This document shows positions 6,023 through 15,945 of a stretch of DNA of 64,000 bases, one piece after another; the first letter of the stretch is position 1; each line of letters begins with the position of its first letter. This stretch comes from Chitinophaga pinensis (GTDB lineage: Bacteria > Bacteroidota > Bacteroidia > UBA4408): positions 1 to 64,000 of the forward strand of contig CAMAVS010000003.1 of the NCBI GenBank assembly GCA_945861665.1, in the 5' to 3' direction. Made by a program: the position numbers and the translations under genes. Under the pieces are notes generated by a model. It was not told where the DNA came from, did no database searches, and saw nothing but the letters and a program-made list of their open reading frames with translations.

Positions 6023-9000
6023 CTAGTTCAACTTATAAACCAAGTTTAATTTATTCAATTCAGTTATAAATTGTGCCGAAATAGCCACCTTGTGTTTGCG
6101 TGATGCCATTTGAACGCCTATTTTTTCTATGCTTTCTTCAATGTGAATATTGAGTATGCATTTGCCGGTGTGCGCTAAAATAATCTTGTTCAATTGCTCA
6201 ATCATTTTGTCATTTATATGTTCAATTTTGCAGGAGAGCGTAATGCTTTTTAGCAATTTATCTTTTGCTTCCGAAAGCAATTGCATGTGCTGTATTTTAA
6301 ATTCTAACTGCTCGGCTTGATTCCAACGGGTATCGACTTTTCCCTTTATAAATATAAATGTGCCGTTCACAATAAAATTTCTGAAGTTTCTGTAATCGCT
6401 CGAAAACAATGCAAATTGGAAGGTGTCATTATAATCCTCTACATTAAAGGTGCCAAAAAGATTTCCTTTTTTGGTTGTTTTTTCTTGTACATTAGTAATA
6501 AGTCCGGCTATAGTAATATCTCTGCCTTTTAGTTTGCTAAGGTCGCTAAGTGCTTCAATTTTGTGCGAGCTAAGATCCATTTCTATACGATACATATCCA
6601 GAGGATGTCCCGAAATATAAATGCCTACCACATCTTTTTCAAATTTTAATTTTTCCAAACTTCCCCAAGGAGCACAAAGAGGAACAAGGGGTTCGGGCAT
6701 TTCAATTTCTTCTGCATCGCCAAACAAGGATTGTTGCATGGCATCGACTCCTTCTTGAAAAATGGCTCCAAAGCGTAATAGTTTTTCTATAAAGGTCACT
6801 CCGTCTCCTTCGGTACTAAAATATTGTGCACGGTGCATATTTTCGAAAGAGTCGAAGCCTCCGGAGTAAACTAAACTTTCAAATGTTTTTTTGTTTGCTG
6901 TTCGTAAATTAATGCGTTTTACCAAATCAAAGGCATTTTTAAAAGGGCCGTTGGCATTTCGTTCGTTGATAATTGAAGCTACTGCCGCTTCGCCTAAACC
7001 TTTTACCGCACCCATTCCAAAACGGATGCCGCCTTTTTTATTTACAGTAAATTGATAATCGCTCTCATTCGCATCGGGCCCGAGCACAGGTATTCCCATA
7101 CGCTTGGCTTCTTCCATAAAGAATGTGACTTTGTCAATGTTGCTCAAATTGTGCGTAAGTAGGGATGCCATAAATTCGGCCGGATAATGTGCTTTTAAAT
7201 AGGCCGTTTGAAATGCAACAAATGCATAACAGGTGGAGTGCGATTTGTTAAAAGCATACTCAGCAAATTTTTCCCAGTCGGTCCAAATTTTTTCCAATTT
7301 ATCTGAGGGTAATCCCTTTATAGTTGCTCCTGCAACAAATTGACCCTTCATTTTATCAAGTGTATACCTGTCTTTTTTACCCATTGCTTTTCGCAACACA
7401 TCAGCATCACCTTTGGAAAAATTTGCCAATTTTTGTGAAAGCAACATAACTTGCTCTTGGTAAACAGTGATACCATAGGTGTCGGAAAGAAATTCTTCCA
7501 TCTCCGGAAGATCGTATGTGATGGCCTCTCTTCCGTGCTTCCGTGCAATAAAATTTGGAATGTATTCAATTGGACCAGGACGATACAATGCATTCATTGC
7601 AATGAGGTCGGCAAATTTATCGGGCTTTAAGGATACCAAATGTTTTTGCATACCTGGCGATTCAAACTGAAAGGTTCCGTTGGTATCGCCACGTTGGTAA
7701 AGTTCAAATGTTTTAGCATCGTCAAGCGGAACGGTGTCAATATTAATTTCTACTCCGTGAATTTGTTTAATAAGTCTTAGTGCATCGCGAATAATGGTAA
7801 GAGTTTTTAAACCCAAGAAGTCCATTTTAATTACTCCCGCATCTTCAATTACTCTTCCATCGTATTGTGTAATGTATAAATTCGTTTCTTTCGATGCTGC
7901 TATAGGAACAATGTCTGTTAAATCTTTTGGTGCAATAATAATTGCCGATGCATGAATTCCTGTGCCTCTTACTGAGCCTTCTAAAATAAAAGCCTCTTTC
8001 AACACTTTTGCCTGCAGCCCTTCACCTTCATGTATAGCACGTAATTTTTTTACGTCTTCAATATTCTCTTTGTTTAAGTTTTCTTTTTGTACCAAACTGT
8101 TTTCTCCCTTTAGCGGTGCGGTAAGTAATCTTCTTAATTCAATTCCGGGTCGGTCGGGGACTAATTTTGCCAGTGCATTGGAATCATTAAGCGGTAAGTC
8201 CATTACACGTGCTACGTCCTTTATACTCATCTTTGCAGCCATTGTACCATAGGTTACAATTTGCGCTACTTGATTTTTCCCATATTTACCAACCACATAA
8301 TCAATTACTTTCTGTCGTCCCTCATCGTCAAAATCAGTATCTATATCGGGCATACTTTTTCGGTCGGGATTTAGAAATCGCTCAAACAGTAAATTGTATT
8401 TTATGGGATCAATATTTGTGATGCCAATACAGTAGGCAACTGCCGAGCCTGCAGCCGAGCCACGTCCCGGGCCTATTAATACTCCAATATCACGTCCGTG
8501 ATTTATAAAATCGGCAACGATAAGAAAATAACCTGCAAAGCCCATTGTTCTGATGGTGAACAATTCAAAGTTTAAGCGCTCTTCAACTTCCGGTGTAATG
8601 TCTTTATAACGTGCTTTGGCACCTTTGTAGGTTAAGTCTTTTAAAAAATCATCTTGTGTATCAAAACCACTTGGAATTGTATAATGTGGCAACATAATAT
8701 CCTGCTTTAGTTTCAGCGGACTTATCTTTGCGACAATTTCATTAGTATTGTCGAGTGCTTCGGGAATATCACTAAAAATGTTCCCCATTTCGGCAGTGGT
8801 TTTAAAATAAAATTGGTCGTTATAAAATGCAAAACGCCTTCCTTTTGAAAATCCTTCCTCGTCCGAAAATTCTTTCATTGTTGGCGTACTTTGTTTTTCG
8901 CCTGTGTTTATACACAGTAAAATATCGTGTGCATTTGAATCAGGCTGGTCAACATAATGCGAATCGTTGGATGCAATAATTTTCACATTATATTTTTTTG

Positions 9001-9604
9001 CCAGCTTAAGCAAGGTTTCATTCACAATGTTTTGTTCTGGAATATCGTGACGTTGTATTTCAACATAATAATCTTCACCAAAAATATCCAACCACCATTT
9101 GAATTCTATTTCGCCCGCAGCTTCTCCATTTTTAAGAATGATACGTGGAACAGATGCTCCCAAGCAACAAGTGGTTGCAATTAATCCTTTATGGTATTTT
9201 AAAACAAGTTCTTTATCAATACGTGGGTATTTTCCATACAATCCTTCCATATATCCCAACGAACACAGTTTTATCAAGTTGCGATAGCCTTCTGCATCTT
9301 TTGCTAAAAGCAACTGATGGTATCGTATATCTTTATCTTCTTTTGTAAACTGTTGTTTGTGTCTGTTTTCTACCAAATAAAATTCGCAACCTACAATGGG
9401 TTTTATTTTATTTGGATTTTCAGGAGTATTGTGTTTTCCAGCTTCGGCAACAAATTTAAAAACGCCAAACATATTGCCATGATCGGTAATAGCAATAGCT
9501 GGCATATTATCGGCAATTGCTTTTTTATAAAGCGATGAAATATCGGCAGCGCCATCAAGCAATGAAAACTGCGTGTGTACGTGTAAGTGAGAAAAATGAG
9601 ACAT
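6023..9604 (-). CDS. dnaE: DNA polymerase III alpha subunit
   Basis: The replicative polymerase catalytic subunit, 1193 residues, of normal DnaE1 length. It starts with a PHP domain (HLHVHTQFSLLDGAA, AITDHGNMFG). The polymerase core has the GPGRGSAAGS motif and the catalytic aspartates in PDIDTDFDDEGR, then the palm segment with TYGITVYQEQVM. A helix-hairpin-helix region, an OB fold (ITIAGLITNVQEKTTKKGNLFG) and a C-terminal domain follow. The start is MSHFSHLHVHTQ. It is the only replication gene in the window and is followed by the recombinase gene on the same strand. Confidence 0.97.
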   Translation of the reverse strand: MSHFSHLHVHTQFSLLDGAADISSLYKKAIADNMPAIAITDHGNMFGVFKFVAEAGKHNTPENPNKIKPIVGCEFYLVENRHKQQFTKEDKDIRYHQLLLAKDAEGYRNLIKLCSLGYMEGLYGKYPRIDKELVLKYHKGLIATTCCLGASVPRIILKNGEAAGEIEFKWWLDIFGEDYYVEIQRHDIPEQNIVNETLLKLAKKYNVKIIASNDSHYVDQPDSNAHDILLCINTGEKQSTPTMKEFSDEEGFSKGRRFAFYNDQFYFKTTAEMGNIFSDIPEALDNTNEIVAKISPLKLKQDIMLPHYTIPSGFDTQDDFLKDLTYKGAKARYKDITPEVEERLNFELFTIRTMGFAGYFLIVADFINHGRDIGVLIGPGRGSAAGSAVAYCIGITNIDPIKYNLLFERFLNPDRKSMPDIDTDFDDEGRQKVIDYVVGKYGKNQVAQIVTYGTMAAKMSIKDVARVMDLPLNDSNALAKLVPDRPGIELRRLLTAPLKGENSLVQKENLNKENIEDVKKLRAIHEGEGLQAKVLKEAFILEGSVRGTGIHASAIIIAPKDLTDIVPIAASKETNLYITQYDGRVIEDAGVIKMDFLGLKTLTIIRDALRLIKQIHGVEINIDTVPLDDAKTFELYQRGDTNGTFQFESPGMQKHLVSLKPDKFADLIAMNALYRPGPIEYIPNFIARKHGREAITYDLPEMEEFLSDTYGITVYQEQVMLLSQKLANFSKGDADVLRKAMGKKDRYTLDKMKGQFVAGATIKGLPSDKLEKIWTDWEKFAEYAFNKSHSTCYAFVAFQTAYLKAHYPAEFMASLLTHNLSNIDKVTFFMEEAKRMGIPVLGPDANESDYQFTVNKKGGIRFGMGAVKGLGEAAVASIINERNANGPFKNAFDLVKRINLRTANKKTFESLVYSGGFDSFENMHRAQYFSTEGDGVTFIEKLLRFGAIFQEGVDAMQQSLFGDAEEIEMPEPLVPLCAPWGSLEKLKFEKDVVGIYISGHPLDMYRIEMDLSSHKIEALSDLSKLKGRDITIAGLITNVQEKTTKKGNLFGTFNVEDYNDTFQFALFSSDYRNFRNFIVNGTFIFIKGKVDTRWNQAEQLEFKIQHMQLLSEAKDKLLKSITLSCKIEHINDKMIEQLNKIILAHTGKCILNIHIEESIEKIGVQMASRKHKVAISAQFITELNKLNLVYKLN

Positions 9605-9692
9605 TCAATAAATAAATAAAATTCACCCTAAAATCAGGATTGTAAATTTACTGAAATGCCCTTACAGATTTTCGCTTGTTGAAAACTATTAA

Positions 9693-10754
9693 TTAATCCC
9701 TTACCCTCGTAAAGCGTAAGGTTGCTAACATCCAGTCGGGTAATGTCTTCATTCTATCGCGTTTTGCAACATCCAAATACCATCCTATTTTTTTAAGTAT
9801 GGGAATTCTGTAAGTTTCTACAAATTCAACCAATGTTCCATCGGGGTCTTCAATATAACTGAAATGACCGGCAGCTTCACCCATATCAAATGACGCAGAA
9901 CTATCAACTGTAAAAGGGTAGCCATGCTTGGCAAAATTCAACTCTAACTCTTTCATATTTCGAACATCAAAGCATAGGTGTATGAATCCCAAGTCGCCCC
10001 AAAAGCGGTTCTCAAATATTTTTTTCGGTGCTCTGTCTAATACTTGTATGAGCTCTATTTGACCTTTTCCCAATAGTTTGCTAAAGGCTCCTGTATTTTC
10101 TACATTTCTTTCGAGCAACACCCTTCGGCATTTTCCTTTTCCTCCAGATAGCTCAGTTAAATCATTAAATACATCTGTCTTGTCATACACCACTTTATTA
10201 AAACCAAGTAGTTCGGTATAAAATTTTAAGGATTTGTCCATATTGCTAACGCCCACCTGAGCACCACATACACCACCGGTTAATTTTTTTTCTTTTGTTC
10301 TAAACCAGTCGTTGGCTTCAACTATTTGAAATAATGAACCCCAAGGGTCGCTTACTAAAATATAAGGATTGTTATTTGGGTCTGTTTTTATGTCACCTAT
10401 TACCTTTATTTTTTGAGTTTTATAATAATCGTATACCGCTTGCACATTGGGCGATTTTATACGTGTAATGTATATTCCTAAATCTCCCAATTGCAAATCG
10501 AAAGTGGCAGGTTCCGTTTTCCTACTTGTATACTGCCATATTTCCAATCCGCTTCCTCCTAATAAATTAATTGCTAGTACCGCGCTTCTTGCGTGTACAC
10601 TTCCACCAGTATAAGGTGTCATTAATTTTGCTTCAGCACTTTCCTGAAAAATAGGAACATCCATGCCAAAATAGTGTCGATAAAATTGCCACGCTTTTTG
10701 TACATCGGGAATTCCAACGCCTACTTGCTGTATTCCTATTATGTTTTCTTTCAT
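9693..10754 (-). CDS. VOC-family protein with two glyoxalase-like domains
   Basis: A 353-residue cytoplasmic protein made of two vicinal-oxygen-chelate modules, about residues 5-150 and 160-320. Module 1 begins GIQQVGVGIPDVQKAWQFYR and ends GSLFQIVEAND. Module 2 begins GAQVGVSNMDKSLKFYTELLGF, has GFIHLCFDV (possible metal His) and ends DGTLVEFVETYRI (possible metal Glu). In module 1 the usual first histidine is replaced by glutamine, so only one module may bind metal. The size resembles 4-hydroxyphenylpyruvate dioxygenase, but the C-terminal signature of that enzyme is absent, so I do not call it Hpd. The substrate is unknown. Confidence 0.8.
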   Translation of the reverse strand: MKENIIGIQQVGVGIPDVQKAWQFYRHYFGMDVPIFQESAEAKLMTPYTGGSVHARSAVLAINLLGGSGLEIWQYTSRKTEPATFDLQLGDLGIYITRIKSPNVQAVYDYYKTQKIKVIGDIKTDPNNNPYILVSDPWGSLFQIVEANDWFRTKEKKLTGGVCGAQVGVSNMDKSLKFYTELLGFNKVVYDKTDVFNDLTELSGGKGKCRRVLLERNVENTGAFSKLLGKGQIELIQVLDRAPKKIFENRFWGDLGFIHLCFDVRNMKELELNFAKHGYPFTVDSSASFDMGEAAGHFSYIEDPDGTLVEFVETYRIPILKKIGWYLDVAKRDRMKTLPDWMLATLRFTRVRD

Positions 10755-10832
10755 TTTATTTTAAATAGAATTGTTACGAAGGTAAAAATTGGTTTTAAAT
10801 ATTGATTGCTTAAAGGGATTTATTTATAATAA

Positions 10833-10864
10833 AAAAGCCCCCTCTATACTATGAAGCGGCTTTT
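10833..10864 (-). terminator. Rho-independent terminator
   Basis: The arms AAAAGCC and GGCTTTT enclose a loop about 18 nt long. On the minus strand the stem is followed by six Ts. It lies 19 bp past the stop of the T9SS-sorted gene at 10883-12865. Confidence 0.65.
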
Positions 10865-10882
10865 AATTTTTTTTAATTAATT

Positions 10883-12865
10883 TTATTTTGATACCACAAA
10901 TTTTGTGTAATTCGATATATCATTCACCGTAAATCGACACGTATAAATGCCTTCTGATAGGGTAGTTGTATTTAAGCTAACAATATGATTTCCTTGTGAA
11001 ATATTGTTGCTAATTATCCCCTTCACTAATCTGCCGGCTAAATCAAATAAGCTGATAGTTACTTGTGATTCGGCAGCTAAATAAAATTCAATAGAAGCAT
11101 TTTCAGTTGCTGGATTCGGATATATCTTGAAACGATTATCATACTGGTATGCATTTGTAATTCCTGTAACATTAATAACAGTTGTATCAAATACACCTTG
11201 ACTTAAATTATAATATGTTCCACTGTTTGAACTCTCTAATAAAATAGATCGTACCATATAGTAGTTTCCTTTGTTATTCGGAAATGAATCAATATAACTT
11301 GTTCCATTAATAATTGCATTGTTTACTCTGCTGTAAACTCCAGTAGCAGTATCTTCACGGTATACACAATATCCTAAGACATTGTCGACCGAAGCTGTCC
11401 AATTTAAATTTATGCGTGGGAAAGTATTTGTAGCAACTACATTCGTAGGTGGAGCAACTGTATGCATTCTTAATGTAGGGTCGCCCATAAAACCAATAGT
11501 AACAAAACCAGAAGCGTAATTGAAAACATACAAAGCTCCGTTATTGCGCATAGTACTCCAAGCTGCGTATCCAATATTTTCGCCCAATGCCATGTGGTGA
11601 TATATGGAATAGGGGCGCCCCGACCAAGAGTTTGTTAATCCCCAACCTGCGGAAGCTAAGGGTGCACGCAAAAAATTATTTTGGCTATCCCAATCTCCAA
11701 AATAGCTGCCGAACAACATATTGAAAACAGATTTTGGTGCGTTGTTTACATAATCTGGTATTCCACCTACGCCATTACAACTATTATAGCTTCCGCCTCC
11801 ACAACCATATGACCAAAGAAAACTTTGGTTTATGTCATCGGCAAAAATATTACCTGTTGTTATATCAGCAGGTGGAAACATAGAGGTGAAATTTCTCCAC
11901 CCACTGCTTGCGAATGCCTCTCCTCCAAAATATCCAAAATTATCATCAATCAATCCTTTTCGTTGAGCATTCACAACTTTAAACCTAAAATTATGATCTT
12001 TATTTAAATATTGTCTTAACAACTGCTCTTCTGTTCCAGGAAAAGAAGGCATATTTGAAAGGTCAACTCGTCCAATTTGAAGTTGCACAGTAGTAGGTAT
12101 ATAATTTTGATCAAATTTTCCATCGCCTACTGCATTCTTGTTTTCTGGCCTATTTGCAACAACATTGTTTACTGAAGCATCTGTCCAGGTACCTGTCATA
12201 TCAGCATAATAACCATCAGCAGGCCAAGCTCCTTGATGATCGGGAACGTGACCGTCAGGTGCCAAATCCCCGGAATAGGGTACTGGAACGTGTCCAAAAA
12301 TAAAAATAGTTTTTACATTTTGTGGATCTGCACTGTAGTCGGCTAATATAAGTGCTTTAATATTTGGAGGGTTATCGTTTCTCATTACATCGTGACGTAT
12401 TACCTGCCATCCATCACCAATCATATCCGACTCAAGTCTTTTAAGTTCAGGAGCTAATGATACACTAAAGGTATTGTCAACCAACAAAATAATTTTACGT
12501 CTATTTTCAATTTGAGGAAATTTTATTCCGGCATATATATAAGTGTTTGCTGTTAAAGCACCTATGCTATTTATTTTATACTCATAATCATTACCCACAA
12601 CAACTGTATTGTCAGTATAAGTTGTAGCTGTTCCTGCCAAGTTTGCAATAGCAGCTCCCCAAGAATTAGCAACTTTTGTTTTACGATATAGTTTTATGCT
12701 TGTGGCACCTGTAATAGTTGCCCAGCTAAAAGTGATAGAAGGTGGGTTTGTTTGAACTGTTGTAGTAACCTGAATTGTTGCATCAACACAATTTTGTGCC
12801 AATACAGTTTCATTGATGCCTGCGCTTAAAAAAAGAAATAAAAGTGCTATGTAATTTTTTTTCAT
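10883..12865 (-). CDS. Secreted gingipain-fold (C25-like) protein with T9SS sorting domain, probably non-catalytic
   Basis: A 660-residue exported protein. A signal peptide (1-23) is followed by a fibronectin type III-like domain (about 28-115), a caspase/gingipain-like domain (about 125-470), a second FN3-like domain (475-560) and a T9SS sorting domain (FKIYPNPATENASI, ending TKFVVSK). The middle part follows the C25 pattern seen in PorU of the same window: KTIFIFGHVPV, then DGYYADMTG, IGRVDLSNMP and the closing FMGDPTLRMH. The catalytic positions look changed: the expected GHGG histidine region reads SYGCGGGS (C355) and the expected cysteine region reads LFGSYFGDWD (S387). I infer a pseudoenzyme or a highly divergent peptidase. 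Confidence 0.7.
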   Translation of the reverse strand: MKKNYIALLFLFLSAGINETVLAQNCVDATIQVTTTVQTNPPSITFSWATITGATSIKLYRKTKVANSWGAAIANLAGTATTYTDNTVVVGNDYEYKINSIGALTANTYIYAGIKFPQIENRRKIILLVDNTFSVSLAPELKRLESDMIGDGWQVIRHDVMRNDNPPNIKALILADYSADPQNVKTIFIFGHVPVPYSGDLAPDGHVPDHQGAWPADGYYADMTGTWTDASVNNVVANRPENKNAVGDGKFDQNYIPTTVQLQIGRVDLSNMPSFPGTEEQLLRQYLNKDHNFRFKVVNAQRKGLIDDNFGYFGGEAFASSGWRNFTSMFPPADITTGNIFADDINQSFLWSYGCGGGSYNSCNGVGGIPDYVNNAPKSVFNMLFGSYFGDWDSQNNFLRAPLASAGWGLTNSWSGRPYSIYHHMALGENIGYAAWSTMRNNGALYVFNYASGFVTIGFMGDPTLRMHTVAPPTNVVATNTFPRINLNWTASVDNVLGYCVYREDTATGVYSRVNNAIINGTSYIDSFPNNKGNYYMVRSILLESSNSGTYYNLSQGVFDTTVINVTGITNAYQYDNRFKIYPNPATENASIEFYLAAESQVTISLFDLAGRLVKGIISNNISQGNHIVSLNTTTLSEGIYTCRFTVNDISNYTKFVVSK

Positions 12866-12951
12866 GATTATTTATTTTTAATTTGTAGGCGAAAGATAGG
12901 AATAAAAATTATTCAAGTTAATACATTTAAGCATACTAACAATAATAATTC

Positions 12952-13704
12952 TTGAAAACATTCGGACTTATAGGGGAATCATTACAGCATTCATTTTCAA
13001 AACAATATTTCACCGACAAATTTAAACGCAACAATTGGAATGATGTTAAATATGAATTATTTGAAATTACAGAATTAGGCGAATTGAATACATTTTTGCA
13101 AAACAATGAAACTCTCTGTGGTCTAAATGTAACCATTCCATACAAGCAAAGTATACTTTCTTACTTGGATGAACTGGACGAAACAGCAAAAATTGTAAGC
13201 GCAGTGAATTGCATTAAAATAATTAGAAATAAGGGTGCTTTGTACTTAAAGGGTTATAATACAGATATACTTGGTTTTTCTTCGGCTATAAAACCATTTT
13301 TAGAATCGAGTCATCAAAAGGCACTCATACTTGGTACAGGAGGTGCATCAAAAGCTGTTTATTATGTGCTGAATCAATTGGGCATAGATTGCTATTTTGT
13401 ATCGCAAACTAAACGAGAAAAGCAAACCAATACGTTTCAATACAGTGATATAAATGAAATTATGTTGTCCAGTTTCAAATTAATTGTGAATACGACACCG
13501 CTCGGTATGTATCCGAATGTATCAACTTGTCCTGAATTGCCATTTCAATATATTAATGAAACACATTTTGTTTTCGATTTGGTATATAATCCTGAAGAAA
13601 CGTTGTTGATTAAAAAATCCAAAGAAAAAGGTGCTTTAACGCAAAATGGGTTATCTATGTTGTATCTACAGGCTGAAAAGGGTTGGGAAATTTGGAACAC
13701 TTAA
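12952..13704 (+). CDS. aroE: Shikimate dehydrogenase
   Basis: A 250-residue enzyme reducing 3-dehydroshikimate to shikimate with NADPH (aromatic amino acid pathway). The substrate-binding start FGLIGESLQHSFS, the catalytic lysine in NVTIPYKQ and the aspartate in GYNTDILGF are present, as is the nucleotide-binding GTGGASKAVYYVL and NTTPLGMYP. The start is TTG at 12952, as no ATG precedes the conserved N-terminus. It heads a plus-strand run (aroE, M42 peptidase, thiolase, NlpC/P60). Length is slightly short but within the family range. Confidence 0.94.
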   Translation: MKTFGLIGESLQHSFSKQYFTDKFKRNNWNDVKYELFEITELGELNTFLQNNETLCGLNVTIPYKQSILSYLDELDETAKIVSAVNCIKIIRNKGALYLKGYNTDILGFSSAIKPFLESSHQKALILGTGGASKAVYYVLNQLGIDCYFVSQTKREKQTNTFQYSDINEIMLSSFKLIVNTTPLGMYPNVSTCPELPFQYINETHFVFDLVYNPEETLLIKKSKEKGALTQNGLSMLYLQAEKGWEIWNT

Positions 13705-13761
13705 ATTTGTTACAATGTTTATTTTTAACGAATATTGCGCTTTGTAGTTTTGATTTTAAAA

Positions 13762-14676
13762 ATGGATTTATTAAAAAAATTGTGTCGAATTGAAGCACCC
13801 TCCGGGAATGAAGGTGCAATGACTGAATTTATTCTAAACTATATCAAGAATGAAAAGAAGCGTTGGGGAAAACAGCCACTTGTATACAGTGGTGATGGTT
13901 TTCAGGATTGCATTGTGTTAGCATTTGGTAAACCCCGTACGGCAGTTTTTGCACACATCGATTCAATTGGATTTACTGTACGATACAAAAACGAACTTAT
14001 TAAAATCGGTGGCCCCCAAATAATAAATGGATGCTTACTAGTGGGAGAGGATAGCAAAGGGAAAATAGAAACAAAGATTGTACTAGATAAAAAGAAGAAT
14101 ACCATAAAATGCGATTTTAAACGTGAAATAGACAGAGGAACAATGCTTACGTTTAAGCCAGAGTTTCGAGAAAGTAAAAATTATGTGCAGTGTTGTTATT
14201 TAGATAATCGCTTAGGTGTTTGGAATGCTTTACAACTTGCAAAAACTCTTAAAAATGGATTGATTGTTTTTTCATGCTGGGAAGAAACTGGTGGTGGAAG
14301 TGTTGCCTATTTGGCTAAATTTATATACGAAAAGTATAAAGTAAAGCAGGCCTTAATTTCTGATATCACTTGGGTTACAGACGGTGTGCCACATGGGAAA
14401 GGTGTTGCCATATCTTTGCGTGATTCGGGTTTGCCGCGTAGGTCGTATATTAATCGGATTGTAAAAATAGCTCAAAAAAGTAAAATTCCGTTTCAATTAG
14501 AAGTGGAAGGTACCGGAGGGAGTGATGGTAATGTGATACATCGCAGTCCTTATCCAATTGATTGGTGTTTTATAGGCGCTCCTGAGTCCCATGTTCATTC
14601 GCCTGATGAGAAAGTGCACAAGAAAGATATTGAAGCAATGGTGGATATGTATAAATTGCTTCTGAAAGAACTTTAA
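13762..14676 (+). CDS. M42/M20-like metallopeptidase
   Basis: About 304 residues from the ATG at 13762 ([18 protein letters not shown]); a TTG 27 bp upstream would add nine residues of no apparent value. Metal-ligand motifs of the co-catalytic zinc peptidase clan are visible: [25 protein letters not shown] (general base and ligand glutamates), an aspartate in ISDITW and ESHVHSPDE near the end. The family (glutamyl aminopeptidase/endoglucanase M42) consists of cytoplasmic aminopeptidases. It is about 40 residues shorter than typical M42 enzymes. The substrate is unknown. Confidence 0.85.
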   Translation: MDLLKKLCRIEAPSGNEGAMTEFILNYIKNEKKRWGKQPLVYSGDGFQDCIVLAFGKPRTAVFAHIDSIGFTVRYKNELIKIGGPQIINGCLLVGEDSKGKIETKIVLDKKKNTIKCDFKREIDRGTMLTFKPEFRESKNYVQCCYLDNRLGVWNALQLAKTLKNGLIVFSCWEETGGGSVAYLAKFIYEKYKVKQALISDITWVTDGVPHGKGVAISLRDSGLPRRSYINRIVKIAQKSKIPFQLEVEGTGGSDGNVIHRSPYPIDWCFIGAPESHVHSPDEKVHKKDIEAMVDMYKLLLKEL

Positions 14677-14695
14677 TTATACAGCGATAAAATAG

Positions 14696-14703
14696 TAATT
14701 TTG
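14696..14703 (+). promoter_or_regulatory. Putative -7 promoter element for the thiolase gene
   Basis: TAATTTTG matches the Bacteroidota -7 consensus TAnnTTTG and ends 20 bp before the thiolase ATG. No clear TTTG -33 box was found. Confidence 0.4.
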
Positions 14704-14722
14704 AATCCATAAAATATAAAAA

Positions 14723-15901
14723 ATGAAAGAAGTATATATTATCTCTGCAGTGAGAACACCGATGGGAAGTTTTGGCGGATTATTGGCAGGAATGTCTGCA
14801 ACTAAATTAGGTGCAGTGGCAATACAAGGCGCACTTGTAAAAGCAGGTTTAGATGGAAAAGAAGTACAAGAAGTTTATATGGGCAGTGTATTACAAGCTA
14901 ATTTAGGTCAGGCGCCTGCACGGCAGGCTGCAATATTTGCCGGTTTGCCAAATACAGTTCAATGCACTACTATTAATAAAGTATGTGCTTCGGGAATGAA
15001 AGCAATTATGATTGGTGCTCAAAGTATTATGTGTGGTGATGCTGATGTGGTTGTCGCTGGTGGTATGGAAAATATGAGTCAAGTTCCATTTTATTCAGAG
15101 AACTTACGTTGGGGAAATAAATTTGGAAATGTTGCAATGATAGATGGTTTGATTAAAGATGGCTTGTTAGACGTTTACCATAATTATCCAATGGGCAATG
15201 CTTCAGACTTGTGTGCAAAGGAATGTAATATTTCTCGCGAAGAGCAAGATGCTTTTGCAATAGAATCGTACAGGCGTTCACAAGCTGCTTGGGCTGCTGG
15301 AAAATTCAATGACGAAATAATTCCTGTTGAAATTCCTCAACGCAAAGGCGATCCAATCATTATGAAAGAGGACGAAGAATATAAAAATGTTCGCTTTGAT
15401 AAAATTCCTGAATTAAAAGGCGCATTCTCAAAGGAAGGAACTGCGACTGCTGCAAATTCTTCAACAATGAATGATGGTGCGGCAGCGTTAGTATTAATGA
15501 GCAAAGCAAAAGCAGAAAAGTTAGGCTTGAAACCTATCGCAGTTATTCGTGGTTATGCCGATGCCGAACACGCTCCGGAATGGTTTACTACGGCACCTTC
15601 ATTAGCGGTCCCAAAAGCGGTTTCAAAAGCAGGATTAACACTTGGTGATATAAACTATTTTGAATTGAATGAAGCATTTTCAACAGTTGGTATTGTCAAT
15701 ATGCAGAAAATGAAATTGGATGCGAGCAAAGTAAATGTGAATGGTGGAGCGGTTTCTTTAGGGCATCCATTGGGTTGTTCCGGTGCAAGAATTGTAGTTA
15801 CATTAATAAATGTATTAAAACAAAATAAGGGGAAATACGGTGCTGCAGGTATTTGTAACGGTGGAGGTGGAGCAAGTGCAGTAGTCATTGAGTCGGTTTA
15901 A
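14723..15901 (+). CDS. Acetyl-CoA C-acetyltransferase (thiolase)
   Basis: A 392-residue thiolase joining or splitting two acetyl-CoA units. The catalytic residues fall at the standard places: C88 in NKVCASGM, H348 in GHPLG and C378 in GICNGGGGAS. The NEAF motif (FELNEAFS) is present. This is a biosynthetic/degradative type II thiolase for acetoacetyl-CoA metabolism, and it has its own likely promoter. Electron transfer flavoprotein genes at 54-56 kb would fit a fatty-acid or amino-acid oxidation role, but there is no operon link. Confidence 0.95.
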   Translation: MKEVYIISAVRTPMGSFGGLLAGMSATKLGAVAIQGALVKAGLDGKEVQEVYMGSVLQANLGQAPARQAAIFAGLPNTVQCTTINKVCASGMKAIMIGAQSIMCGDADVVVAGGMENMSQVPFYSENLRWGNKFGNVAMIDGLIKDGLLDVYHNYPMGNASDLCAKECNISREEQDAFAIESYRRSQAAWAAGKFNDEIIPVEIPQRKGDPIIMKEDEEYKNVRFDKIPELKGAFSKEGTATAANSSTMNDGAAALVLMSKAKAEKLGLKPIAVIRGYADAEHAPEWFTTAPSLAVPKAVSKAGLTLGDINYFELNEAFSTVGIVNMQKMKLDASKVNVNGGAVSLGHPLGCSGARIVVTLINVLKQNKGKYGAAGICNGGGGASAVVIESV

Positions 15902-15945
15902 ATTATTAGATACAACAATATTTTAAAATAAATACACCTATTTAA

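Noticed and set aside
9693-10754. 4-hydroxyphenylpyruvate dioxygenase, which would pair with fahA
   Set aside because: Two VOC modules and length fit, but the C-terminal Hpd signature is absent and the first metal histidine is replaced.
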